64,000 bases of DNA from Ophiostoma sp. CBS 140.51 (Eukaryota > Ascomycota > Sordariomycetes > Ophiostomatales > Ophiostomataceae), in NCBI GenBank assembly GCA_029298735.1, contig JANSLP010000068.1, positions 62,001 through 126,000 on the forward strand, read 5' to 3'. The number at the start of each line of letters is the position of its first letter. Positions within the stretch are counted from its first letter, which is position 1. The notes beneath the pieces are model-generated. The model was given only the letters and a program-made list of their open reading frames with translations, had not been told where the DNA came from and ran no database searches. The translations under genes and the position numbers were made by a program. Below are positions 1 through 12,087 of the stretch, in pieces.

Positions 1-3000
1 CGTACATTTGCTTGGCTTGGGGCATGCCTATGATGTCGCCTGTGAGCCTGTGAGAGCCCCAGAGCCTCAGTGGCGCAGTGTCGGCAAGTGCTGCCCACGG
101 CCATCCAGGTTGGCCAGGCCGGGCCACTTCATGTCAGGCAGATCCCAGGACCAGGCCAGACCCAGATCTGGGCCTGACGGCAAGCGTTTTGGCGTCCAGC
201 CATAGATTCTAGCGCTTTCGCCTATCAATCTTGATGCTGTTCTCTTGTTGGCTTCTGATATTTTGAAGCGGAACGGAGAGTAGTTAGTGAAGTGTTGATT
301 GTTTTCTAACCTGTCGAACTTGTCTAGATGTTTCAGTCGCCCTTTGTCACTCGTGTCTCTGTTTCTGAAAGGATATCGTCTGCAATTCTGCATGCGAATA
401 TGAGAAACACAGGGTCACTGTAAGGAGTATTTTTAGCATATCCTCTGATGTTTACGGAACAGGCCGTACCTTCTGTCACGACTTCCCCTGACTCTTCATC
501 GCCCCTTCCCCAGCATTCCTTTCATTGACCGTGCCCCACACGACATCCAGCCCACGCCATCACGGCGCCAGAAGGAAAGCACGGCCCCTGGCTTGCCAGG
601 CCATCCACGCTGCTGACACCCTCCACTAATAGGCCAGACGTCACCCAGAACCCCTGCGAATATGTTGCCATCGCGAGAACAGAGTTGCAAGCGCATAGCA
701 GAGGGGTGCTATTCTGGCGGTCGCTTGCTGGCGTGTGTTGTGTTGTGCCTCTCCTGTAGCCTCATTACTGTTGCTTGGTTACTTCGCCGCGTCGCTGCTT
801 CCTTTCTAAGAAGAAGTGATAAAATTCACCATGTCGGTGCCGCCTTCCCCATCTTCCCCTTTTCCTTTTTTCATTCCCCTTGCGGTTGCCGTCTAGGATA
901 CGAGAATGTCTCGCTCCTGCCTTGCTTCATTTCTCGTGATGTCGTGCAAAAGCCTGCGTACTCCGTATTCCCTCGTAACCTCACACTGAGAGAGACTGGA
1001 TGGGACTGGACTGGGCTGGACCCTGGCCAAGCCATGCCCCGTTTTGCGGCCGTTCTGTGCCATTTTGCGCCCAATTCGACCCTCATGCTGGGTCCCAGGT
1101 CCCTTCCCGCCACGCCACGTCCTTCTCTGCATGATAGTGCATTATCATAGCGCCCGCCCGTTCGTTCTTGCCACCGCATCTGGGCTTCCTTCCCCCAATC
1201 GCACCGGCTGCCATCGTCTGCCACGGCCGTCCCTGCCTCCCCTGCCTCATCCACTGCCATTTCGCGTGCGCTGGTCGTGCATAAACGGCTCCTCTTTCCT
1301 GCGCAACGCGCTTTCCTCGACCTCGTTGACCTCCTATTCTGGCCTCCTTCTCTCCTTTTCTGCTTCTTGTGCTCTTGTGTCCCGTCTGTCCGTCCTCTTG
1401 TCCTCCTGTCCTCTTGCAACGTAATACTCGGCCTCGTTTCCGCCGCCAACATCATTCTTTCATCTCTTTTCCTGTCTTCTTTTCGTCCACGGCGCATTTC
1501 CTATCGATTTATTTGTTCTAGTGTCCTTTTTGGTTACGACTTACCGCCCATACCCACCTTGCACTGCGGCAGCATCTCATCCGTGCTGATCTAAACGCGA
1601 TCGTGAGCCGAGAGATTGACGAGAAGACGACAAAACAACAACCGGAATTTCCTTAGAAACGAGAAATCAGTCGACAGAAATGGTGTTTACTCGACATTGG
1701 GCTCTTCTCCTTGTTATTGTCGAATATCTGGTGTACCCGTGACACTCCTCACCGCAACACTTTTTGCACAACAACAGGCGATGGATTGAAGAATTTCGGC
1801 CCTTCAAAAACCTTCCAAAAGTCTCCAAAAGCCAATAGCAGACGTCCGCACTGTTGATCCTAGCCGCTTTCGCGACGTCCCTTGTGCACACGCGCTCCCT
1901 GTGTTGTACTATCGCCTGCCGCCTGTCGCCTTAGCTCTGTTTCCCGTTCCGCCTCGACGTCTTTTTCTAGCGTCTGGCGGCGTGTCTCGCTTCTTATTCA
2001 GACTCCCACCCCAAACGCGCATTCCACGCCTGCATTCTGTGCTGTCTCTCTCTCATCTCACGCGGCGCTCAGTCGTTGGTGTTTTGCTTTCTGTTTCTGT
2101 TCCTCTGTTCCTCTGTTCCTCTGTTTCTCTTTTCCACATTAATATTGCCATCTTTTTGTGTTGTTGTTTTGCTGCGTTTGCTCTTCTCCTTGTTTCCGTC
2201 CCCCAGATCGACTAAGGAAATCTTCCACGATCGACAGACGGCGAACCAAAAACAGAGGCAAAAAGCAATAAAGGCAATAAAGGCAAAAACAAGAGGAACC
2301 TAACAAAAGTCACCACAAGAGAACCTAAAACTTGAAAAATCGAAAATACACCACAATAAGCCCCCCAGGGCCCAACACACGCCAACACCGTCTCGCCCCC
2401 TGCCCTATCACCCCTGCGCCGCCAACAAGGGCACGCCTTTCCCGCGGCTCCTGTCTGGTCCTCTCAAACTTCTGGGGCCTATGCCACTTCTTCCTCTGGC
2501 TTTTTCGCTTCTCTTTTTTTTCTCGTCTTGACAACTTCTCTTTTACCTTGACATAATATCTCGCCATAATACCATAATAACCGCCACGGCTGGCTCGAAC
2601 TTTACGGACTGCTCCCCGCCTCAGGCGCTTTTCAACTGCAACCTCCTTTCGCTCTTTTCTCACTCCGTCTTCTTTTCGGCCTCTTTTCGACATACGGGCA
2701 AACGCCATTCGCTCATCTTATCTTACTCTTTCTTGCTCGCGCGCCCCAGCCCGACGCTTTTGCACTTCAACCGCCGTTCGCCCACGTTGTTGTTCTGCCT
2801 TCTGCCCCCCTCTCTCGATCGCACGACAGCGACGGCACGACACCACAGACCACAGTCGCTCTGCCACGAAAACGCACCCTCGTTTGGTGGACGCTTTAAC
2901 GCTCAGCCTCCGCGTCTGCCTCTCGCCTTGTCATTCCCGTTCTCTCGCTCGTTCGATCGATCCCTGACGACGCCCGACGCAATTTTCTCGCTCGACGCCG

Positions 3001-3464
3001 TTTCTCCTCAGACAGCCAACGCCCAGCACGCAGCCAGAACCTTATCCCCTCAGCGCGGCGCACTGCATACTGTGGCCTGCAACGAATCTCCGCATCGACG
3101 CAGGGAGATTCCGCACGTTCAACTTCCTCGTGGTTGAACTGCCTCAATCTCTAATCTCCTTTTCCTTTCTTTTCTCCTCGACCGGCCAACGACGCCCCAT
3201 GGGTTGCTGGTGATCTTTTTTTTTCGCCCGGATTTTTCCAACTGTGCGCGCGCAAACTTGAACCTTATTTTCAGATCTCATTTTATCGAGGATTGTGAGA
3301 TAAGGTCCATCTCACACTTTTCTCTCTTCTCAAAATTCGTCGTCGATTTTTTCGTGTCCCAACCCCCTCCTCTTTTCCCCTCCACTCCACGCACGAGCTT
3401 CTCCCCCTTTACCTCGCTCCCTTTGCGTCACTACTGAGGTTCGCACCTCGCTTTCGCCGCCACT
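1..3464. other. Gene-free, pyrimidine-rich left flank and probable long leader of the BOI gene
   Basis: I find no supportable gene in these 3.4 kb. The plus strand is strongly C/T-rich from about 700 onward, and the open frames on both strands read as low-complexity Ser/Pro/Leu or Arg/Lys/Glu peptides with no recognisable domain. A short tandem repeat of period 8 (gttcctct) lies at about 2099-2130. The last kilobase before the ATG at 3465 probably holds promoter and leader of the polarity gene, since CT-rich leaders are common upstream of highly regulated fungal genes. Whether a non-coding transcript or a divergent upstream gene begins here cannot be told from sequence. Confidence 0.5.
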
Positions 3465-6400
3465 ATGGCTGCAGCACAGAACCCAAGACCCGACGTGGGC
3501 GACATCCTAGTCGTGATCCGTAAGTTTGGACCCTGACGAGACCGAAGATTCGAGACAAAGAACGCTTAGCGTATTGCAAGCTGTGGACACATTGAAGCTA
3601 ACCGCAGAACTCACCGATGCAGACGACTTCCAGGCTAGAAGTTCAGATGAATTGACACTGGCAAAGGGCGACCGGGTCGAGTTGTTGGAACGTGATGACG
3701 AGTTCGGCGACGGATGGTTTTTGGGGAAGCACATGGTCAGCGGTAACACTGGCCTGTTTCCAGAAGGTACGTTTCTCTTCCACACGCCTTTCCCTTAGGT
3801 AATTTCCCTCCCATACTGATATGTTTCCCTTCTCCAGTGTACACGCGGCCATCTCCAAAAGGCTTCCAGACCGGTGCCAGCGCCCTCGCTGCCGTGAAGC
3901 AAGTTCCTCTGCCCAGCCCAACGACAGAAGAGAAGCCGCCTCCTCCCTATACGATTACCGAAGACCGAACAGTTGCATCGGCATCAAATGGCAATGCAGG
4001 AACACCGACATCTTCCCACGTGCCCGAGTCGTCGGCTCCTGCCGCCTCTGTACCCACTTCGGCGCCGTCAAGTACATCAGTTCTCGACCGGCCGCAATCC
4101 CCGACGACACCTACCGCGGCAACAACGCCTATCCCCTCCCAACCCTCGACATCGATCAATGTGGTTTCGCCCATCCCCACCTCGTCGTACAACCAGACAA
4201 CGCCCCCGCCAGTCTCTGCTAGCTCCGGTTACAGCGGGCGGCTAGTCTCCGGCCATGACAGCCAAGTTCTTCACGAAACGCTCAACGTCATCGACGAACA
4301 CATTACCGACCTGCGGTCGCCATCTGGTAGTAACGGCACGCACCTTCACGCTCCCACAGACTCTGGCAGCGAGTACAGCTCCAACATGGATCACCGCATG
4401 TCGTACATCCAGGGCGAGGAGACTGATGAAGAAGAAGACGGTCTGCATACTCGCAGTGAAGTTGAGGCGTGGGGCCCCGATGACGTTGCAGAGTATCTTT
4501 TCACCGTAGGTGTCGAGAAGCAACACTGTGAGGTCTTCCGTGACCAGGAAATTACCGGCGAAGTCATTCTCGAGATGGACCAGGCATCACTGTTCATCAA
4601 AGCGTTTGATTTGGGCCCTGTGGGCCGCCGCCTCAAGACGTGGCAGAAAATCAAGGCTCTGCAGGACGAGGTGAATGGCCACGGATCCGCCACAGCAAAT
4701 AGACGGCGGAGCAACTACGGAAGCGACGTTGCATCCGAAGACGCGAGACGGTCAAACCGTAGCCGCACAAACACCCTGACCAGCACCAACAACGTACCCA
4801 ACCTGCAACAGCGGCTTCCGCCCATTGACGACCGCCCAGTCTCAATTCACTCCCGCCGCCTCTCTCTCAACCAGACGCCCAGAATGGACCCCACGCAACC
4901 GGTCTCTCCCATCTCGCCCATCTCGCCCCGGGGTTTCCTGGACGGCTCTGGAGCGCCCCTGTCGCCAAGACGGTCGATTCTCCACGAAAAGCGCCCATCT
5001 GCTGCCTCTATTCGTGACCTGCACCACTCGAGACGCCATTCATCAACGGACTACCGAGCATCCATCGCCTCGTCCATCGCTCCTCGCCTCACCACGAGCG
5101 GCACGTTCCCTCAGGTCGACGTTACGCAGCAGAACTTCCAGCCTGAGCCGCACTTGCAACAAGGACAACAGCAACAGCAACAGCAGCACAAGAAGCACCC
5201 TTCATTTGATCGTAACTGGACACTCGGCAATGCTAGCTCCCAGCAGCCACCCCCAGTCCACCAGCCGTTGTTCCATCCTCGGCCGCTGTCTTCTGCCGGC
5301 ATCCAGGATGTGCTTACTACTCAGGATCTAGAGCACGGTCTCAATGTCGGATTGAACGAGCCAAATGTTGATTTTGATAGAGGCTATTTCTCAGGCACCG
5401 ATGCCGACACCCGCCGCCGGTCGCTGTTACAGAAAAAGAACCGTGACAGCTTCCTTAAGTCCCCCCGTGGTGGCCCAACCGTTTCAGCCTCGTCTTATGC
5501 GGAGGAGCAGCGCGTCAGAAGCGCCACTGCACTCTCGCGGCACTCGCGCTTCGGTAGTGTCGACTCTGTGCGCGACCCATCCGGCATGTCTTCGGCTGCC
5601 CAAAAGTACTACGGTGTCGCAGGAGCCAATGGAGGCTCTGCACCGCATCGCCGGACCACTTCTACGAACACGACCGACTCTGTGCGCATGCGCCCCGCGC
5701 TTCCACCCAAGGACATCCCCGCACCTACAGTTACGAAGCTGGACGGCTCGAACAACGGTACACTAGACAAGCCGCGCCCGTCACCCGCGTCGCCGGCTTC
5801 TCCTGCTCCCAACCGCCAGGGCGACTGGTTCTCGGCCGCCAAGCCTGGATTCAAGGCCCCCACCTTCGGCCTGCGCGCTCTTTCGGATGCCGTCTCAGGC
5901 CACGACCGGAACAAGATGGCCTCGCCTGCCTCGCACGCCGACTCGTTCTCCAAAGACTCGCCTATGCAATCGCCATCTCGGACCGGATCTAGCACACCTT
6001 CGGCCGGGCCGAGCTTCGAGCTGGATTCTCCTGACCCGCGCAGCCCCAGCACCACAGCCACAGTGACCTCGGCAAAGAGCAACAACGCCGCTCGTAAGAA
6101 GGGCAAGAAGGAGACCAGCGCCTACCAGCGCGGTCTGCTCAAGATTTCGCCGCGCGAGGCGATCAAGGATGCCGACTATAGCGGCTGGATGAAGAAGAAG
6201 AGCTCCAACCTCATGGCTACTTGGAAGCCGCGTCTCTTTGTTCTCAAGGGCCGCCGGCTTGCTTATTACTACTCCGAGGATGATGACCAGGAGAAGGGCC
6301 TTATTGATATTTCTTTCCATCGTGTCCTGCCGGCTGACAATGAGCGCCTGACTGGACTCCACGCTACCCTCACGGGTGCCTCGACGACGCCTGCCATCCC

Positions 6401-7103
6401 TGCCAACAGCAACATGACCCTGTTGGCCTCAGCGGAGGCGGATGCCGAGCCGAGCTCCTCGCTCAAATCGGGCTCTGCACAAGACTCCATCTTCATCTTC
6501 AAGCTTGTGCCGCCCCGCGCCGGCCTTTCGCGGGCAGTCAACTTCACCAAGCCCATGGTGCACTACTTTGCCGTCCCCAATGTCAAGCAGGGCCGCCTCT
6601 GGATGGCCGCCCTGATGAAGGCGACGATCGATCGCGATGACGCCGTTGCTATTACCACGACGTATCAGCAGAAGACGATCTCCCTTGCCAAGGCCCGGCA
6701 GATGCGCCACCGCCCGCCTGCGCTGATGAACCTGGACGAAAAGGTCGAAGACTCGCGCATCATGGGCCGGGACGACCAGCCCAAGGACGACGAAGATTAC
6801 GAGGACACGGACATTCTAGGTGACGACGAGAAGCGGATGTTGGCTGCAGCCCTGGCAACAACTAACGCGCGCAAGGCGGAGAAGCCCATCAACGGCCTAG
6901 GAATCACCTACGACAAGGATGGCGTGACACCTCTTACGACTGCCTCTGCCTCGGCTGCTCTGCCAGGCAGCGAAAACCTGGCCAACAACGCGAGCAAGCC
7001 GCCGTCTGCAGGAGGAGCGCCGTATAAAGTGGAGAGTGCCCGTGCACGGCAATTCATCTTTGAGCCCGAAAAGGACGACGACCGGCTTCCGATGAGCGCT
7101 TAA
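3465..7103 (+). CDS. BOI1/BOI2-type polarity scaffold with SH3, SAM and PH domains
   Basis: Three exons fit: 3465-3519, 3623-3766 and 3838-7103 (1154 aa). Splicing is set by an SH3 domain that only becomes continuous when joined: the first exon ends in DILVVI, the second opens with HDFQARS and closes with NTGLFPE, and the third starts VYTRPS. The order is SH3 at about residues 17-66, a Pro/Ser/Thr-rich stretch, SAM at about 275-342 (starting EAWGPDDVAEYL), a long disordered region with a short polyGln tract coded near 5158-5190, and PH at about 845-1001 (YSGWMKKKSS to LWMAALMKATI). This is the architecture of yeast Boi1/Boi2, which bind Bem1, Cdc42 and phosphoinositides at growth sites and link polarity to exocytosis; in a filamentous fungus the likely place is the hyphal tip. 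The tail is acidic. Family assignment is secure; the orthologue name is not. Confidence 0.93.
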
Positions 7104-7546
7104 CAGAAAGAGAAACACATTTTTTTTATTTTGCAAGACAGCTCGAAACGTTTTATATACCCCCCCTTTCACCTCATTTCAAGTCACTTTTCACTCCACA
7201 CCTTCTTATCACCCCTTTTCAACTCTTTTTATATCCCACACTACCTCAACTTTTTTTGTTTAGTTTTTACCTATATCATATCCCCTCGCCTTTTTGCCAG
7301 ACAACCCATATCTGACTCACTTCCCTGCATGCGTTCCTTTTCATGGGACATGATACCAACTACATACACAGACTGGGGCATTGTTTGGAAAGAAGGTGTA
7401 TTCTTCATGACGGGTTTCGTTGTATATTTTTTTATTAGCGATTAGGAAAGATGAATGGAGTTGTTGCCCTTTGCGGCATGAATCATGTATACTGTTCCCT
7501 GTTTTTTGTATGTTCGGCCACTTTTGTGTCTGCCTTGTGACACCAA
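7104..7546. other. Convergent 3' intergenic region
   Basis: This stretch separates the stop of the BOI-type gene from the stop of the minus-strand gene to its right. It is T- and A-rich and presumably carries both 3' UTRs and their polyadenylation signals. No coding sequence, repeat or RNA gene is recognisable. Confidence 0.6.
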
Positions 7547-8638
7547 TCACGAATCGTACAGTTCTTCGTCGGTGATGAGCAGGTACTGCCGAACCGGCGC
7601 CCAGAACGCATCGACATCTTTTCCCAGCCGGCGTGGCGTCGAGTCGTAGATCTCCTTCTCTTTCTCGTCCACGATGACTCTTCCACCTTTGAGGGTCTCT
7701 TCTTCATCCATCTCGCCGTCCTCGTCCAAACACCGTGCCAACGGCCGTTCAAAGTATGCCTTGTACCGAAGCAGCGTCAAAGAGTAGTCTTCCGGGGCCT
7801 CGCTATATTTGGCGGTGGTTCGGATTGGTGTGGTGGGTGTCTTTGGGGTTGCAGGCGTGATGGGCCTGGTCGGCATGGCAGGCAGCGATGGCGAGGCAGA
7901 AACCAAAGACACCCGATCATGATTGTCTTCGGCAAACTGCCTGCGGCGCCAACTGGGTGTCGAGGGCGTGGAGGTAGAGGGCGTGCCGTCGTCCCGGTTG
8001 ATGACGGCAGAAAGAGACGCAGTCGAGGCACTGGTCCGACGGACGGGAGTGGAGTCACGAGGAAAGAGAGTCCGTGTTCGCGAGAACGGGATCGCTGGAG
8101 GCAGAGGTGCTGGTGAGTGTGCAGCTTTTGGTAGCGATGGTGTCTTGAGAGTTTTCTTCTCAAATATGTCACCAAGGGCCTTCACGGGGGCTTTCTCGAT
8201 GACCTTTTCTGTTTGCTTCAAAACATCCTTCTCTGCTGTCTTCTCAAGAACGGCGACTGTGACATTGTGCTTGGTCTTTTCTTCTTCTTCCTTGTCCAGA
8301 TTCTTTTTCACAGCTTTCTCTGTGGCTTTCTCTGGTATTTCTTTCGGGGTCCAGTCTGTTCGTTTCCCTGTTGCTTTGATCTTCGGAGCCGGAGTTATCG
8401 TGGTAGGTACTGGTCGCGGGATGTCTTGTGGTTGATTTGTCGGCGACAGAGCTTGGATATGAGAACTAGAAACACGTCCAGGCGTGATCTTCTCTCGATC
8501 TTTCCAGTTGGGCTTGTTTATCTCTTTTTCGTTGCCGCCCGACTTTTCGAGCCGGCTGATCATGGCACGCACCGATGAGACGGACGACGGCGGCGTCGTT
8601 GGCGACCGGCTGCCACTGGGGGACGTTGTCGTGGCCAT
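7547..8638 (-). CDS. Unrecognised, largely disordered protein (363 aa)
   Basis: One uninterrupted frame starts at an ATG at 8638 and stops at 7547. I do not recognise the family. The first three quarters is low complexity, rich in Ser, Thr, Pro and Lys, with a Lys/Glu-rich stretch that could form a charged helix and many SP/TP sites. The last ~85 residues look different and more conserved: a segment containing PEDYSLTLLRYKAYFERP, an acidic patch, then RRLGKDVDAFWAPVRQYL and the end TDEELYDS. That aromatic-rich C-terminus is the part most likely to fold or bind a partner. No signal peptide or membrane segment is visible. Length, start context and the C-terminal block argue for a real gene, but no function can be given. 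Confidence 0.7.
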   Translation of the reverse strand: MATTTSPSGSRSPTTPPSSVSSVRAMISRLEKSGGNEKEINKPNWKDREKITPGRVSSSHIQALSPTNQPQDIPRPVPTTITPAPKIKATGKRTDWTPKEIPEKATEKAVKKNLDKEEEEKTKHNVTVAVLEKTAEKDVLKQTEKVIEKAPVKALGDIFEKKTLKTPSLPKAAHSPAPLPPAIPFSRTRTLFPRDSTPVRRTSASTASLSAVINRDDGTPSTSTPSTPSWRRRQFAEDNHDRVSLVSASPSLPAMPTRPITPATPKTPTTPIRTTAKYSEAPEDYSLTLLRYKAYFERPLARCLDEDGEMDEEETLKGGRVIVDEKEKEIYDSTPRRLGKDVDAFWAPVRQYLLITDEELYDS

Positions 8639-9090
8639 TTTTGTAGTGTTGGTTAGGACTATGCACTTTTTGTTGATTGTGTTTTGAGGCTTTATGTCTT
8701 TTTCACTTCTGGAGAAGTCGGCCGGAAAGGCACATCATGAGGACGGGTATTTTGTGTTAACATAGGGAAGGAGCGACCGGCCAAATAGTGGCGAATACGG
8801 CCGAGGACCTGCCCGTTGGGACATGTCGGGCAGGACGAGCAAAAGCAAACGGATACACAAAGCACAAACAAGTTAATTATTCATAGAAGAAATAGAAAGA
8901 GTAGATCGTGTGTTTTGTATCATCTATAGTCTATGTGAATGTGTGTATGTACAGTCAAATGATGTGAGTGGAAAATGTGGTATCTTGGTTCATAAATAGC
9001 ATGCATCGCACCCGTCGCGCCTTCCAGACGCGCCGTCCTTCGCTCTTTCCTGGTATAAAGTGTGTGATGTTTATCCCTTTCCCCTTTTCT
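8639..9090. other. Intergenic region between two minus-strand genes
   Basis: It holds the upstream region of the unrecognised 363-aa gene and the 3' end of the PPR gene. The right half is A/T-rich. No gene or repeat is seen. Confidence 0.55.
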
Positions 9091-12087
9091 CTATTCACTG
9101 CCCTTTTTGCCGTTTTCTTGTTCTTCATCCATCATCTTTGCAATCTCGGCAACCTCGCCCTCCAACCTGTTCAGTTCATCGAGATCGTACGTCAATTCAC
9201 GGCGCTTCGTTCGCGCGCCGGAATGTCCCAGCCGTCCAAGATCTTTATCGACTCTATGGCTCGGAGAGGAGATAGAGCCATGCTCATGGCCAGAATGTGA
9301 AACGGGAGGCGAAGAGGCCGCCCCATCGGTGGGTTGCGAGGCCTTAAAGGCAGCATCATCGGCAGAGAAGGCGGCATCGAAAGCGGCCTGAGAAGACGCC
9401 TCTTCGGCGGCCTTGGCGGCCTGCGCTTGCCGGGACTCAAGTTGCCTCACGACCGACGTCTGATTACTGAGGTACGACAGACCACGGTAGGTAAAGTCGT
9501 CAGGCTCTTGGCCGCTGGCTTCGAGACGCTCAAAGGTCTTCATTACATTGCTGGCTTTTTGTGAGCGCGCATAACCAGCCAGGAGCGAGTTCCAGGTGAC
9601 CAAGTTGGGCTCGATGCCACGCTCACGCATCATATTGATAACGCTCTCAGCCTGGTTATGTTGGCGGTGCAACATAAAGCCATTGACCAGGATCGACCAG
9701 GTGTAGACGCTAGGCGGCGGGTGGAAGCCGTTACCGGCTGCGTCCATGTCAGCGGAAGAAGGCCCAGCAGGGCCAGCAGGGCCAGCAGAAGCAGAAGCAG
9801 AAGTGGGTGCTCTCATATTGCCAGCCTCGAGAGAGGCGGCAGCATCACGAAGCATGTCGCTGACAACATCGAGGGCGGCACGCAGCATACCATCGAACTG
9901 GACGAGCGCCATAACGACGATATCATGCACCTTGGAGCCTCCATTTTGCACAAGGCGCACAGCCATTGGATCCCCAGTCTGCAGCAGGTGGCGGAAGTGC
10001 GTATAGAACGAAATCACATCGTACGGGTTCGATAGGCTCTGGATGTATCCGAGCACCATGGTGGCCAGAGTCGATTCAGTTGGCTCAACCAGCTCGGCAG
10101 ACGACAGTTGCGGAAGACTGCGGACGGTGGGTGCCAGCTGTTCAGAGAACTCCCAGTTTTTGCCCGAAACAATGTTTTGTTGGCCGCCCATCTGGTTCCG
10201 TCTCGACCAGTCAGTCGTCCCAGAGTCGTACGGGGCACGGCCCCGGTCTGCCGCAGCGACCAAATCCAAGTTGATGTTTGGGAACAGTTTACGCAGCGGC
10301 GCAAGCTCAAACACGCGCGCATAGGCCTGGACCATGAGCGGGAATGCAGGAACAACGCGCGGGCGTCTGGCCTCCGGATCCTGGCGCGCCTCGTTCAGTG
10401 CCGTCAGATAGATAGCCTGCAAAAAGTCGTTCCACAGGAACGGATGACGTATGACGCGTGCAGCGGCCGAACGGGCCACTTCCTGGATGATGGGATAGTT
10501 GCAGCCCATCTTGGCGCCGTTCATCAGGATGGAGTAGACATAAGCGTCAGGTTCCGTCTTTGTCTCGTTGAGGATGAGCTGCAACACCTGGATGGCGGGA
10601 TCGAGCTCTTGCTTGAGACACAAGCCGCGGATAATGGTCGTGTACGTGATGAGGTTGGGTTCGAAGCCGCGCTGTAGCAATACATCGAACAATTCAGCAG
10701 GCGTTGCTGCTGATGTCGAAGGCTCAGATCCGTTCTCGGCTGCCCCTGTCTTGGCCAGGCCACTCTCCGACGACGTAAGGATGGCCGTGCACAGAGCGGC
10801 ACTCTGCGGCGCGTTGATGTCTAAGTCCGTCTCAGCCAGTGTCGTTTCTAGCACGCTGATGGCCAGCGTCTTGTGCTTCGGGTCCCGGCTATTGGCAAGC
10901 TTGCCTGCAATCTGCAGCCGCGTGTACTTGTGCAACGGGTGTTCGTACTTGACAAGTTCATGGTACAGGCTGACCAGGTCATCGAGCGAGCTGCCCAGTA
11001 TGCGAATGAGGAGGTAAAATGAGGACTGCCGTACCCGAAGGTAGCCGTGAGGGCTGTTTTCGAGCACATGCCGCAGGACGGCAAGCAGGTCCTGTTCCGA
11101 AAGCACGTCAAATGGCCTGGCAGGCTGGACGGCCCTTTCGCTTTCGCGCATATGCAGCAAAAAGTCAATGGTGGTTTCGGCCATGTACGAGGGCACGATC
11201 TTCACATCGAACGTGGCCAGGAAGACCAGGTGTGCATGGTCCGGGCATGCACGGAGAGCAGCCTGCATCAGATGGGGCCACTCAGCCCGCCGCTTTCTCG
11301 TGGACCACTCGAGCGCATCCCATGCGGCCTTGATGCTCTGGACTGTCGGGCTTGCACCCTCGGCCTCGCCGTCTGCTTCTTGTTTTGCCGGTTCCAGAAT
11401 TTGCTGAAGTACAGGGCTGTTGCTTCCCTCGTCCGGCAGCCGTCGATCCTCTAGGAGATTCCAAGTCTCGCACATGGACATTTTCCAACCCTGAAACATG
11501 TACTTGGCCCTCTTATTCAACTTGGGCGTCTTTTCCAACCATGCCGCAGCTTCGGTGGCAGTAAGCTGTCGCTCCGTCCGTGTCAGCCACTGAGGTGGCC
11601 GAAGCTGCGCTCGTTGTTCCATGGTGAGGATATGTCGCCATGGTGGCAGATTGACAGTTTGTGAACCTTTTCGGGGGGCCACACTATGTGCGCTGGTCTG
11701 CGACGGTTCTGCTCCATCGAAAGAATGCGAAGCATACTTCGAGTACTTGGGCCTTTTCGATTTGGTGTTGTACCTTGCCAGAGTGTACGGAGCTTTGCCT
11801 TCTGGCCCGTCAGAGGCAGTCGTGGAAGCACCCTTCATCGCCTGAAGAATGCTGTTGTTGGCTTTTGCGGTACCAAAGGCGTCGTGCTCGGCCGAGTTCC
11901 AAGGCCACACATTTCGCCCCTGATGCTTTGGCTTTAGGCTATCCGTGGAGGTCGTGGGTGCCTGTGTCGTCACGTGTCTTCTCGCTGCAGGCACATGGCT
12001 GGGAGTGCCCCGGGAAAAGCGCAATGTCTGTCGAAGTTGTTGCTGCTGTCGCCAGAGCTGCAACCGGGTGCAGGGACACGGCTGCAT
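9091..12087 (-). CDS. Mitochondrial pentatricopeptide-repeat protein (998 aa)
   Basis: A single-exon frame with ATG at 12087. The N-terminus is rich in Arg, Gln, Leu and Ser with no acidic residues over the first ~40 positions (starting MQPCPCTRLQLWR), as expected for a mitochondrial targeting sequence. PPR-type helical pairs are clear in two places: a mid-protein block with GFEPNLITYTTIIRGLCL followed by EPDAYVYSILMNGAKMG, and a C-terminal block with SVYTWSILVNGFML, IEPNLVTWNSLLAGYARS and EPDDFTYRGLSYL. Such proteins bind organellar RNA and act in processing, stability or translation of mitochondrial transcripts. A Gly/Ala/Pro-rich spacer precedes the last repeats, and the C-terminus is charged with a Glu/Lys-rich tail. 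The RNA target cannot be inferred. It shares a 492-bp divergent promoter with the Cwf18 gene. Confidence 0.88.
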   Translation of the reverse strand: MQPCPCTRLQLWRQQQQLRQTLRFSRGTPSHVPAARRHVTTQAPTTSTDSLKPKHQGRNVWPWNSAEHDAFGTAKANNSILQAMKGASTTASDGPEGKAPYTLARYNTKSKRPKYSKYASHSFDGAEPSQTSAHSVAPRKGSQTVNLPPWRHILTMEQRAQLRPPQWLTRTERQLTATEAAAWLEKTPKLNKRAKYMFQGWKMSMCETWNLLEDRRLPDEGSNSPVLQQILEPAKQEADGEAEGASPTVQSIKAAWDALEWSTRKRRAEWPHLMQAALRACPDHAHLVFLATFDVKIVPSYMAETTIDFLLHMRESERAVQPARPFDVLSEQDLLAVLRHVLENSPHGYLRVRQSSFYLLIRILGSSLDDLVSLYHELVKYEHPLHKYTRLQIAGKLANSRDPKHKTLAISVLETTLAETDLDINAPQSAALCTAILTSSESGLAKTGAAENGSEPSTSAATPAELFDVLLQRGFEPNLITYTTIIRGLCLKQELDPAIQVLQLILNETKTEPDAYVYSILMNGAKMGCNYPIIQEVARSAAARVIRHPFLWNDFLQAIYLTALNEARQDPEARRPRVVPAFPLMVQAYARVFELAPLRKLFPNINLDLVAAADRGRAPYDSGTTDWSRRNQMGGQQNIVSGKNWEFSEQLAPTVRSLPQLSSAELVEPTESTLATMVLGYIQSLSNPYDVISFYTHFRHLLQTGDPMAVRLVQNGGSKVHDIVVMALVQFDGMLRAALDVVSDMLRDAAASLEAGNMRAPTSASASAGPAGPAGPSSADMDAAGNGFHPPPSVYTWSILVNGFMLHRQHNQAESVINMMRERGIEPNLVTWNSLLAGYARSQKASNVMKTFERLEASGQEPDDFTYRGLSYLSNQTSVVRQLESRQAQAAKAAEEASSQAAFDAAFSADDAAFKASQPTDGAASSPPVSHSGHEHGSISSPSHRVDKDLGRLGHSGARTKRRELTYDLDELNRLEGEVAEIAKMMDEEQENGKKGSE

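Noticed and set aside
662..2303. Several open frames of 60-200 codons on both strands
   Set aside because: They follow the CT/GA strand bias, encode low-complexity peptides and match no family pattern.
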